DNA of 64,000 nt from Aspidapion aeneum (Eukaryota; Arthropoda; Insecta; Coleoptera; Brentidae). The stretch covers positions 140,006,989 to 140,070,988 of the forward strand of contig OY755038.1 in assembly GCA_963576565.1 (NCBI GenBank), given 5' to 3'. Of the stretch, positions 39,433 through 48,390 are shown one piece after another. Within the stretch, counting starts at the first letter, position 1. Every line of letters begins with the position of its first letter. The notes under the pieces were generated by a model. The model made no database searches. It worked only from the letters and a program-made list of their open reading frames with translations, and was not told the DNA's origin. The translations under genes were made by a program, and so were the position numbers.

Positions 39433-39896
39433 TGTACGTGCAAGACAAATAATACTTAGTTAATTTTCCCAAATATTAATTATTCCGTTGCACTGAGCCA
39501 TACAGGTTGTCACGTGACACCGCAAAGTGCGCGGATAGAAAGTGCGCAACCCACCGGCACGATGAGAGAGAGATCATCGTAGCCTCCATCTTGAAACCGG
39601 CGTGTTTTACTCGGTTTCCAAAACTACAATTCAATCAATTTGCAATTAGTGCCAATCAATTCTAAAATCATTCCAATCCGTTACCTCAACTCCTGACAGT
39701 GATTTCGATCAACTCAAGAACTCTGGTAGAAGCCTGGGCGCCCAGTGAATGGAATTTGTACCGCCGAGAAATAGCAAGGTAGGTGTCAATAGACATTTTG
39801 TATGGTTCTCGCGTTATTTTCCATTTTTATCCTTAATGCGTTAAAAGTTTAACCAGCGCCTAAAGCTATCGAAAGGGTGTATGTCTTGTGCATACA
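39433..39896 (+). repeat. 3' LTR of element A
   Basis: 464 bp, preceded by a purine tract (AGGGCGGCCGGGAAAA). Holds a 21-bp stretch not present in the 5' LTR. Followed by the ATCAG target duplication. Confidence 0.95.
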
Positions 39897-39944
39897 ATCA
39901 GAGCAACTTTTTTTTTCTTGAAAAAAAAATCTACTATAATATAG

Positions 39945-40115
39945 TATATGTGTGAGCTAAAATAAATCCATGACAGATCTGATACTTTCCTAGCCCATTA
40001 GTACACTCTAAGTAAACTCCACCCTTAAAAACAGCTTTGTAAATATCTCAAAAAGGAATGCTTTTACAAAGTTTTTGGTTTTGACACCAATTATTGAGAA
40101 AAATGTATTCTACTA
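39945..40115 (+). repeat. Dispersed repeat, inverted copy at about 44488-44660
   Basis: Shares CATGACAGATCTGATA / CATGACGAATCTGATA, TTCCTAGCCCAT, AAATATCTC and TTTTTGGTT..A with the reverse complement of 44488-44660, with many differences. An old dispersed element; class not recognised. Confidence 0.55.
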
Positions 40116-40180
40116 TATTGAATAGCCAGATAGTTTTTTAAAGTCTTTATTTTCCCACAGTCTGTTTAATAAATTGCGGC

Positions 40181-40212
40181 GACCGGTTTCGGGATAGCTC
40201 CTATCCTCAGAC
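40181..40212 (-). ncRNA. Hammerhead-like hairpin of a Penelope-type terminus
   Basis: The minus strand reads CTGAGGATAGGAGCTATCCC followed by GAAACCGGTC: a CUGANGA-like start, a GGATAG/CTATCC stem and GAAAC. This is the layout of hammerhead motifs reported for Penelope-like elements. Conserved core bases overlap the stem, so it may be degenerate. Confidence 0.4.
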
Positions 40213-40253
40213 CAGACTACAATTAAGAAAACGTTTCTATTACAAATTTTGTC

Positions 40254-40424
40254 AAACATGGTCAATCAATATGATATAGTAGTAACTTTTTATAAAATTA
40301 TCCTTAAGTATCCTATGAACAATGAGTACTATTGATAAAAAACATGGTCAATCAATATGATATAGCACTTTTTATAAAATTATCCTTAAGTATCCTATGA
40401 ACAATGAGTACTATTGATAAAAAA
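40254..40424. repeat. 86-bp tandem duplication
   Basis: AAACATGGTCAATCAATATG...GAGTACTATTGATAA occurs at 40254-40339 and again from 40340. The second copy lacks AGTA after GATATAG. Confidence 0.95.
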
Positions 40425-40455
40425 CGTAAAAAATATAAAAGGAGAAAAAAGTTTC

Positions 40456-40649
40456 AATCGTTTTCAAGCTCTTTATTTATATTTTCTCTCAAAATCTTAA
40501 ATGTTTCTTGTTCAAATATATTTTTTTATTATTATATCGTTGACAAATTGTCAATATTCTAATAATAATATAATAATAAAAAAATATATTTGAACAAGAA
40601 ACATTTAAGATTTTGAGAGAAAATATAAATAAAGAGCTTGAAAACGATT
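40456..40649. repeat. Perfect 82-bp inverted repeat with ~30-bp loop
   Basis: 40456-40537 (AATCGTTTTCAAGCTC...TATTATTATAT) is the reverse complement of 40568-40649 as far as I can check by eye. The right arm runs into a Penelope-like hairpin, and the left arm carries the matching sequence with the hairpin stem cut out. Best read as two Penelope-type termini in inverted orientation. Confidence 0.9.
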
Positions 40650-40672
40650 GTAGATTGGCAATCGAAACGTAG
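40636..40672 (+). ncRNA. Hammerhead-like hairpin next to the 82-bp inverted repeat
   Basis: CTTGAAAAC, then stem GATTG...CAATC, then GAAACGTAG. This matches the CUGANGA-stem II-GAAA layout with changes in the first box, and resembles the motif at the end of the Penelope-like element at 55 kb. Confidence 0.4.
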
Positions 40673-40860
40673 CGTATTCAAATTCAATTAAAAGATAAGT
40701 GGTTTAGGTTTTACTAGGCAATTATTTATTTTTATAGAAAGCCACTGACAAATTAGTGATTTTTATTTTTCTAGGAGAAACGCAGTGGTTTTTTAATTTT
40801 TTTAAATAATTTTTCCTTACTAGTGGCGTAATACCCAGAAAAAGTTGTGTTTGTAATATA

Positions 40861-41060
40861 TTTAAATGGATTTAAGTTTTTAAATCTTTTTAAATGTATT
40901 TAAAAGTATTTAAATGTATTTAAATGTATTTTTATGTGTTTAAAAGTATTTAAAAGTATTAAAAAGTATTAAAAAGTATTTAAAAGTATTTAAAAGTATT
41001 TAAAAGTATTTAAAAGTATTTAAAAGTATTTAGAAGTATTTAAAAGCTATTTAAATGCAT
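40861..41060. repeat. TAAAAGTATT 10-bp minisatellite
   Basis: About 20 units of TTTAAAAGTA/TAAAAGTATT, degenerate at the left (TTTAAATGTA) and more regular at the right. Confidence 0.92.
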
Positions 41061-41150
41061 TTATTAAATACTTTTACCAAATTTGTACACCTATTTAAGA
41101 AGTGTCCCACCCCTCGGTTCAGACTAGTCTCTATAAGAGCAGGTGTTTTA

Positions 41151-41511
41151 CCGAGGGGTGAACAGCTCTCACAATCGGTGTACACATTTCTCACAATCTG
41201 TTCACAATCCTTCACAATCTTTACACAATCCCTCCCAATCACCCACAATCTGTCACAATCCTTCACAATCTCTCACAATCCTTCACAATCTTACCACAAT
41301 CCTTCACAATCTTACCACAATCCTTCACAATCCCTCACAATCTCTCACAATCTTTACACAATCCCTCACAATCTTAGCAAAAGATTGTGGAAAAGATTGT
41401 GGAGTTTCGCAATCGCCGTACACATTTTGGGATTCCCTCACAATCTTAGCAAAAGATTGTGGATTTTCGCAATCGGCATACACATTTTGGGGTCAGCTGG
41501 TCACCCCTCGG
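41151..41511. mobile_element. MITE-like element with CACAATC minisatellite, TTA target duplication
   Basis: Ends are CCGAGGGGTGAACAGCT and AGCTGGTCACCCCTCGG (one mismatch over 17 bp). TTA flanks both ends (41148-41150 and 41512-41514), typical of PIF/Harbinger insertions. The inside is mostly about 25 copies of short CACAATC-based units (CACAATCCTT). Frames read from it are Ser/His/Asn/Gln-rich repeat translations. Related fragments lie at about 41640-41795, and a short CCCCTCGG end at 41110. Confidence 0.7.
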
Positions 41512-41639
41512 TTATTAAGCAGCAGGGTCGGTAACGGTAAATGAAGAGGGCGGCAAAGGAAACTATAGACATGATGACCTTTTTTTTTTTTGGTCACAAG
41601 AATTTTTGATGGGACAGTGCCCACCCCGCCCCTTTAGGC

Positions 41640-41795
41640 GCGCTACGCTGCTGCACAGTCCTCCACCATCCATCACAATCTTTCTGAATCCCTGCCAATC
41701 ACCCACAATCTGTCACAATCTTACCACAATCCTTCACTTCATTTTCACAATTGGTGTACACATTTTGGGTTAGCTGTTCACCCCTCGTGTTTTAC
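41640..41795. repeat. Second, truncated CACAATC element
   Basis: Shares CACCCACAATCTGTCACAATC, GGTGTACACATTTTGGG and the end AGCTGTTCACCCCTCG with the 41151-41511 element, but lacks a clear left end. Confidence 0.7.
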
Positions 41796-41869
41796 ATTCA
41801 CAAAATTTTTACCTCACTGCATATCCATAAAAATTCCACCATACCTATAGTAAAATTTAGTTATCAATA

Positions 41870-42118
41870 ATTGTAGAGTGGCCAAGCTAAATCTAAGTGC
41901 CAAAATATACAAATTTTAGATTTCCCACCCAAAATGATGTATATGCCAAGGCCAATAAAGAGCTGTAATAAAGTGCCATTTCCTCACCTTCTGCTCTAAC
42001 AAGCATATTCAAAATGATGTCTTCTGTAAGTCTGCTTGCATGTATTGTAAGGTTTTTTTTAGTTTCCAACAAAAATGCCTTTTGGCACTTAGATCACTTA
42101 GCCTTCCTACTCTACAAT
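41870..42118. mobile_element. ~250-bp MITE with 36-bp imperfect TIRs and TA flanks
   Basis: The left end ATTGTAGAGTGGCCAAGCTA...AAGTGCCAAAA is the imperfect reverse complement of the right end (TTTTGGCACTTAGATC...CCTACTCTACAAT). TA lies on both sides, suggesting a Tc1/mariner-type non-autonomous element. No coding capacity. Confidence 0.7.
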
Positions 42119-43105
42119 TATAAAAAAACATTAAAATATTTAGTTAAAAAGTTAAGAAAATATGGTTAGAGTAATTGGGCAAAAAAAACACAATTTACTG
42201 CGGTTACCTGTAGTTACTTCAAGAAAAAAGCCTTTTAGTTAATTTTTGATAGTAATAATTTCCGTTATACCTATATAGTATAGTACTCAAGACAGAATAT
42301 CAAGTACTCAATATGACTAGTTGTATCAACTCATTGCAAAATGGATCAAAAGAAAAACTTACCTCAAGTTATCCAACTTTTCCCAAAGGAAAATAAAAAT
42401 TTAAATTTAACCTCACTTTCCACACTTTTCTAAACATTAAACTGTTTTTTCTGACTTTATCACAGAAAGTAGGCCGAGCAAAACAAATATTGAATATTCA
42501 GTAATGCCAGAAATGAATATTCAAGTTCAAAAGTGATTGACTTTTCGTATTAATTCAATAGTTATCAGTTTTTTTTATAGAGTTTTGAAAAAAATTGTTT
42601 TATTTACGTGTCAAAACAAAACGAGCGGGCGAGAATATAAAAAGAAAAGAAGTAAAAAGAGAAGGAAAGAAGTCGTACGAGTTCTGTGACGTCAGAATGC
42701 CGGGGAAAACAGGGCGATAGTAAATTGGTCTAGTACTGAAGTGTAAGAATACATACCTAAATCGGAAATTTTCAAACCCGTATCAAAATAGCGCTATTTT
42801 ACCAAGCGAGACTTCTTTACAGAGCCGTAACCACATTTGTTTTGAGTATAGCACTATTTCAATTTCAAGACTTTTGAATTATTTTAAACTAATTGCTGAA
42901 AAGCTGCATTTCCAATCGTAGTTGCGTTCGTTTATTCAATATGTACGTTCCATACTCTCCGTTTCCTCTTTAAGCTGTTCGTTTATTCTTAATCGAGCAA
43001 ATCTTATTTATACTGGGACTTTCGATCCAATCAGGATCAATCGCCCAGTTTCGCAAACTTTGAGCAGAGTTAAAGCATTTTTAAACAAACACAAACAACC
43101 AAGTA
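42119..43105. other. AT-rich intergenic stretch, no gene recognised
   Basis: Nothing coding is supported. A palindromic TGACGTCA (CRE-type) occurs at 42687-42694. The 62-codon open frame at 42922-43110 has no recognisable homology and partly overlaps the SINE tail. Confidence 0.5.
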
Positions 43106-43176
43106 CCTAGCCAGGAATCGAACCCGGATCGCCGGTGTGGGAAACAAACATTGCTACCAGTACACCACGACGGCGA
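43106..43176 (-). repeat. tRNA-Gly(CCC)-like SINE head or tRNA pseudogene
   Basis: The minus strand has an A box TGGTGTACTGG (plus-strand 43157-43167), a perfect B box GGTTCGATTCC (43114-43124) and TTCCCACAC in the anticodon-loop position, like tRNA-Gly(CCC). Acceptor pairing is poor, so it is not a working tRNA. A SINE body could extend left from 43106, but its end is not defined. Confidence 0.65.
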
Positions 43177-43179
43177 CAT

Positions 43180-43771
43180 AAAAAAAATAATCGAGCAAAT
43201 CGAGCGAATTTTTAGCCGTTCGTTTATTCATGGGGCTTTTACCAGCGCTCTCAGAATTTTAAGGCAGTTGAAACAAAAAGCGATCGAATCTAAGTGATTA
43301 TTTAACCTTGATATATTTTTCGTGTGTGCTTTATTTGATTTGGGAGGCCTTCTCAAAAGGGGTCCATTTTTGGCACGCCTCATGGCCATAAAAGGGCTTG
43401 AGGATGAGAAAGACTTCGGGGCCATCAGGCGGGGATCTGAATCAAGATCTATAGGGGAGGGGGTAATAGTCAACAATTTTTTTTAGGGTGGGGCTAATTC
43501 TCTTGTTTTCCCTGTAGTTATTAACAAAAAGTGCTAAAAAATTTTCTAGAGGGGTACTTACCAGGTACCCCCTCCTCAAATCCGCGCTTCGGGCCCATCG
43601 TATTAACTTTTTTCCATTCCTTTGCCTCAAGCTTGAGAAAGGGGGTGTGAGGATTTAGCCTTGTGTTATACTCAATATTAATTAATGTTTTTTCTTATAA
43701 AAACTTTTTTCTCGGAAATAACCTCCTCTATCACCTGCTGCACTATGGTCCCTAAGTTATGGGACACCCTG

Positions 43772-43775
<4 letters not shown>
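43180..43775. other. Unannotated stretch, degenerate repeat sequence
   Basis: Mixed sequence with GGGG- and CCCC-rich patches (near 43430-43600) and no supported gene. AGTTATGGGACACCCTGTATG just before the (AT)n tract resembles the CAGGGTGTCC ends common in insect repeats; the same motif occurs at 57919 and 60409. Confidence 0.45.

Positions 43776-43861
<86 letters not shown>
43776..43861. repeat. (AT)n microsatellite
   Basis: About 43 uninterrupted AT units. The YIYIYI frames across it are artefacts. Confidence 0.98.
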
Positions 43862-44376
<515 letters not shown>

Positions 44377-44487
44377 AAAAAGGATAAAAGCTCAATATAT
44401 TTCAAGTGACCTAAGAGTCAGATTATCTTGGAGCCTACCTGTTTAAAAATTGAAAACACAGGAACGTATTAATATGCGGTTTTCGGA

Positions 44488-44660
44488 ATATAGTAAAGCA
44501 CGTTTTTCTCAATAATTTATGTTATAACCAAAAACTTTGGAGCAGCTTTCGTTTCGGAGATATTTACAAAAAACATTTTCAGCCAGGGTTGATATAGCGT
44601 GGCTTGTGCGGATGGGCTAGGAAGATATCAGATTCGTCATGGATCTATTTATTTTAATAA
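44488..44660 (-). repeat. Dispersed repeat, inverted relative to 39945-40115
   Basis: Its reverse complement shares several blocks with 39945-40115 (see that entry). Diverged copies of the same old element. Confidence 0.55.
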
Positions 44661-44819
44661 AATCTTGAGATAAAATGTGGCGAAACTTTAAGATAAGTCT
44701 ATCTAAATTCCACACGCAGTTGCTTTGTTTTTCAAAATATCAAGGATCCTGTTGTTAAATTCTAAAATGGCCGACTGTGTGGATTTTGTGAAACAAAACC
44801 ATGCTGAGATGATTTCAGT

Positions 44820-45052
44820 AACTGGTTTCATTAAAAAAACTTCAGTAGTCTCTTGTGAAGAAGAAGCTCAAAAAGTTTAGAAAATGAGGACAATAGGCTA
44901 ATTGGTGTATAGTTATTTAACTCATTTGAGTCGTCCTTTTTACAGATTGGTATAACACATGCAGTTAATTGATTAGGATATGAGTCACTTGGCTTATACA
45001 TATATTTAAAATATGGGATATTGATTCGGCGATAAATGTTGTAAATGTACAC
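44820..45052 (-). pseudogene. LINE reverse transcriptase fragment
   Basis: The minus-strand peptide PNQLTACVIPICKKDDSNELNNYTPISLLSSFSKLFE is the N-terminal RT block (VIPIFKKGD...NYRPISLLSSFSKIFE) of Jockey/CR1-type LINEs, with KKDD for KKGD and T for R. Only this block remains, truncated on both sides. Confidence 0.8.
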
Positions 45053-45107
45053 CAGCTAGTCACCTTAGCGAAAACCGTGCTTCAACGCAAGGACCTTGGT
45101 TCAACTT

Positions 45108-45530
45108 AAGGTGCATTTCTAATCGTGTTCGCTGACACCGTGTCCCCACGGTCCTTCGTGCTTGCAAGCTACAAACTGTGCGGCCCGTGCTGGCGGCCGT
45201 GCGGCGTACCAGACATGCGCAGTTCAATAACCTAAATGATCGGTATCTGTTTCCTATATTAGTACGAGTAAAAGAAAGATGAACATATATTAAAGGTGCA
45301 CTTTCTGCAATAATATCCCTTGTCACTTTTATCATAGAAAGGTTTATAATTGCACATTGTAGGACGAATTCGTTCGTTATTTGTCGATTGTGAATTTTCC
45401 ATTTTGAATAGGAAAAATATTTATTTTGTATACAACAACATAACGTATAATTATAAACACATCAATTACGCATGCGCTAAGCAAAGCACGCACGCTGGCA
45501 CGCAACACGATTAGAAATGACCTGGTCCGT
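45108..45530. mobile_element. Foldback element with ATTTCTAATCGTGTT ends
   Basis: AGGTGCATTTCTAATCGTGTT at 45110-45130 is matched in reverse by AACACGATTAGAAATGACCT at about 45506-45525. A third partial end (AACACGATTAGAAAT) lies at about 45568. The interior near the left end is CpG-rich (GTGCGGCCCGTGCTGGCGGC). The target duplication is unclear. Confidence 0.55.
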
Positions 45531-45611
45531 GACGACTCCCGTGCTGGCGATTCAATCGGCCCACAAACACGATTAGAAATCTAGCAACGATGTTGAATTT
45601 CTCGTTGAAAT

Positions 45612-46233
45612 CTAGCCAAGGCCAACACAAAAATAGAGGCCACGACCCTGAAAAAATCAGCTGTTCTCCCGGGGCTGAATTTTACATTGGGTATTATGGG
45701 AGGTCAGACGTTTTTTTATAATATTTTCAAAATGGCACTACAGATTTTCGCAAAATTTCAGTGAAATATTCTCAGACACCATCCCGATATTCCACCAAAG
45801 GTTTGTAAGGAAGCAACATGATTAAAAGGTTAAAATCTTCAAGATTTAGCATTTCTTATTTTGAATTCAAATTACCCGCCATGTACCACATGCCAACTGT
45901 TATATTTGACATGTATTTGACTTTGTCATCTGTGATTGTCACATTTGCTTCTGCTTTAAACTGAATTATTGGTTGAGCTAATGAAGCGGCTATGAAAAAT
46001 TAAGGATAACTATACATTTAAAAAAAATTGTTCTGCAAGAATAAAGTAAAAACAATCTCAAAAACGGCGTTATTTAAAAAAAAAATTAAATATTCATGAA
46101 CCGTCATTCTAACTTCAATATTTCAAAGACAATCAGCTGTGTCGTAACGTGACCATCAAAAAAAAATCAGCCCCGGATGTGACGTCAACAAAGTGGAGGA
46201 TCGTGGCCCGTCCATTTTGATAGCCCTGATCTA
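45612..46233. mobile_element. Foldback/MITE element upstream of the Dbp5-like exon
   Basis: The left end (CTAGCCAAGGCCAACAC...GGCCACGACCCT, from about 45612) and right end (AGGATCGTGGCCC...CCATTTTGATAGCCCTGATCTAG, to about 46233) are imperfect inverted repeats of about 40 bp. GGGGCTGA/TCAGCCCC continues the pairing inward. A perfect TGACGTCA is at 46180-46187. No transposase. It lies about 220 bp before the start codon of the helicase exon, so it may supply promoter sequence. Confidence 0.6.
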
Positions 46234-46453
46234 GCTTTAGTGCTTCTACTAAAAGCAAATTTCTGAATAGCCCCAGTGTTGGTGTACTCTGCACCGAGCA
46301 ACCATCACTACTCTTCTAGACTGAACTGGTTCAGTACAACTTAACCCATTATTTTTGAGATCTTTTTTTATGCAGATTTGCATTTTTCAAAGAATTTTTT
46401 TGCTAGAATTAACGTAAAAAACTACAAAGTTTTTTTACAAGGGCAAAGAAACA
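46234..46453 (+). promoter_or_regulatory. Probable 5' UTR/promoter of the Dbp5-like gene
   Basis: The stretch between the foldback element and the ATG. It holds an initiator-like TTCAGTAC at 46331-46338 but no clear TATA box. Placement rests only on the downstream exon. Confidence 0.3.
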
Positions 46454-46661
46454 ATGTCGGTTAAGGTTGACTGGGCAAAGTACGTCTCGCAGACCGAAAA
46501 CAAGCTAGCACAAGTGACAGTTTCTGATTCTCCCTCAGATCAGGGTTCATCAGTGAAAGACAACCAGAATGTGGGACAACCTGACGAAGATGCCCCCGAA
46601 AAGTTTAGTCCTGCTGAGGCTAGTTTGCTGGCGAAGATTATCCGCAAAGGCTTGGTTGATA
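46454..46661 (+). CDS. Dbp5: First coding exon of a Dbp5/DDX19 DEAD-box RNA helicase
   Basis: ATG at 46454 (context AAACAATGTCG) opens 69 codons, then a GTAAGT donor at 46662-46667; the exon ends in phase 1. The peptide starts MSVKVDWAKYVSQTENKL, has an acidic, low-complexity middle and ends EASLLAKIIRKGLVD. This matches the N-terminal layout of the Dbp5/DDX19 family (W-A near the start, then SLL.K.IR..LVD before the Q-motif region). Those proteins release mRNPs at the cytoplasmic face of the nuclear pore with Gle1 and RNA-loaded Nup159/Nup214. No helicase motif lies in this exon; Q motif, Walker A and DEAD would be in later exons, which I did not find before 64000. Frame continues past the donor to 46729 only as intron readthrough. 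The host gene call depends on one short motif. Confidence 0.6.
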
Positions 46662-46734
46662 GTAAGTATAAGCTTCAGTTGACAGTTAGGTACAGCAGGT
46701 TACACAGAGATAACATAATCATAATATAAACGAT

Positions 46735-47365
46735 TATGTATTTTTTTGGGCACTTACATATGTTTTTATCAAGGGGTGATCTGCTGCCCACTTTAGGTGT
46801 ACAAAAATTGTCTACAGGACTCCACAAGAAGCTACAATATACTACAGGACCAAGAATTTATTTAAAAGTCCTGTAGCAGGGCTCCCACTTGTCTGGAAAA
46901 TCAGAAGTCAGGGAATGATTAGATCACGGCCTGCACACTGATTGTTCGGTAAGCATTCCCGAGATGGCACTAATTCCATAATTTTTACAGTTCTACTACA
47001 CTTCCTTATCCTTACAGATCACTATGTAGTACTCCAATTTTGGTGTCATAAGTCACAACTTTTAAAGAAGAGCCCTAGTTTTTCTGTTTTTCTAGTGTTC
47101 TGTGATATTTATTTTGTTTTTTGCAATACCTAGTTACTCAACCAAATAAATATTTTATCTTTCAAATTTTGTGCTGTCATTCGTCACCAAAAATTTGCTT
47201 AGGTAAGTTTTTTAACATTTTTACATCTTATTGAAAGATTTTAATATTTATCAAATTATTTAAGTATAATCCTAGCCCTATAAATAAAATTAAGATAATA
47301 CCGCAGATCTTTTGGGGTCGGCATGTAGAATTTTTATTTTTTTATAGGTATAAACAATTTTAGCC
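46735..47365. other. Intron-like AT-rich stretch
   Basis: If the helicase exon is real, this is its first intron. GCTACAATATACTACAGG and AAAAGTCCTGTAGCAGG form a weak inverted repeat near 46830-46880. No second helicase exon recognised. Confidence 0.4.
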
Positions 47366-48378
47366 ATGGGTAAAAAAAAAGGAGGCGATCTATTTCACCT
47401 GGTTCTTCTACATCCTCTTCATCTTCTTCGTCATCTGAAGATAAACACTTAATACTACTTCAAAACAAGATAAGCAAGCTTGAAAAAATGATTAAAAAGC
47501 CTGCACACAGCAGAGACCATACACCTGCTTCAGATAATTAAAGTAGAGACAATAAGTGTAGAAAAAATCAGCCTGTTCATAATAGCAGAGACAGAGAAAC
47601 AAGTATTAGTATTAGTATTTATTATTTTTACAAAAATTTTTACAATGATTATTATTCTAATAAAAAATATTTAGTACCTAGTCAAAAAGTCAACATAGAA
47701 AAGGTAAGGAGAAAAGTTATAAAAACAAGCGAGTCCAGACAGAGATATTTCTCCTGTGGTACACAGAGAGCCATCACCTGTGTCAGTAAGCAGAGATCTA
47801 TCATCATCCCTCTTTTCAAATTGATTGCCTGTTTGTGTTCGATAGGAGGATAAAAATGTCGATATATTTGAGTCTTTAAATCCTGATGTCCTAGAAGCAC
47901 TAGTTGTGTGTGACTTTGTGGTCCAAATAAATTAAAGAAGGCTTACATAGGGAAGATAGAGCCTCTATAAACAACAAATATTATACCCCTAAAAATTTAA
48001 GAGCCATTCAGGCTCCTGCATGCTTAATTTCGCAAATTAAAGCTTTCTCAGGCTATACCTATCGCAGAGACAAATCTGCAGAAAATGCTCAAAATTTTTT
48101 AGAAAAAGTTCTTCTTTATTAGGATTGATTTTGACAGATTTATTATCTAATGAAAATATCGATAAAAATAATATAATTGCTAAACTGAGCGATCTTGCTA
48201 AAATTTTAAATGATGTTTTTCATCAAAAAACTATTGATCAACGTGCGTATGTTATTTCTGGGTGAAACAGAGATATAAGAGAAGCTGTGGCTTCTACAGA
48301 TCCTGACAAATTTTTATTTGGCAAAGATTTAACAGAAAAATTAATAGAAAGTAAAGCTTTAAATATGTTTGTACATGA
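47366..48378 (+). pseudogene. DIRS-type retrotransposon ORF1 (gag) remnant
   Basis: Starts at ATGGGTAAAAAAAAAGG. After a frame change it reads a Ser tract and a coiled-coil-like EDKHLILLQNKISKLEKMI. After several more breaks come LNPDVLEAL (about 47880), YTPKNLRAIQAP, ISQIKAFSGYTYRRDKSAENAQNFLEK (48035-48110), LILTDLLSNENIDKN and FLFGKDLTEKLIESKALN (to 48372). This order (Ser-rich head, 'DPDVLEALG', '.FLFG.DL.E.LK..K') fits ORF1 of insect DIRS/Pat-like elements. At least five stops or frame changes. No tyrosine recombinase or RT of DIRS type is present; sequence passes straight into a LINE. Confidence 0.65.
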
Positions 48379-48390
48379 AATGAAGACTTT

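Larger units (their letters stand above)
25837..39896 (+). mobile_element. BEL/Pao element A, interrupted by element B
   Basis: LTRs at 25837-26279 and 39433-39896 flank a BEL-type gag-pol. The target duplication is ATCAG (25832-25836 and 39897-39901). Element B (28582-35754, plus its duplicated TTAGG at 35755-35759) sits inside the protease region. Without B, A is about 6.9 kb. Several stops, frame breaks and an in-frame loss in integrase show it is dead. A and B share gag motifs (RITETY) but differ throughout, so they are related families, not copies of one. Confidence 0.95.

Noticed and set aside
41055..41544. Ser/His/Gln-rich open frames of 159 and 133 codons
   Set aside because: They translate the CACAATC minisatellite in two frames; periodic, no domain.
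43106..43176. Functional tRNA-Gly
   Set aside because: A and B boxes are good but acceptor-stem pairing is poor; better read as a SINE head or pseudogene.
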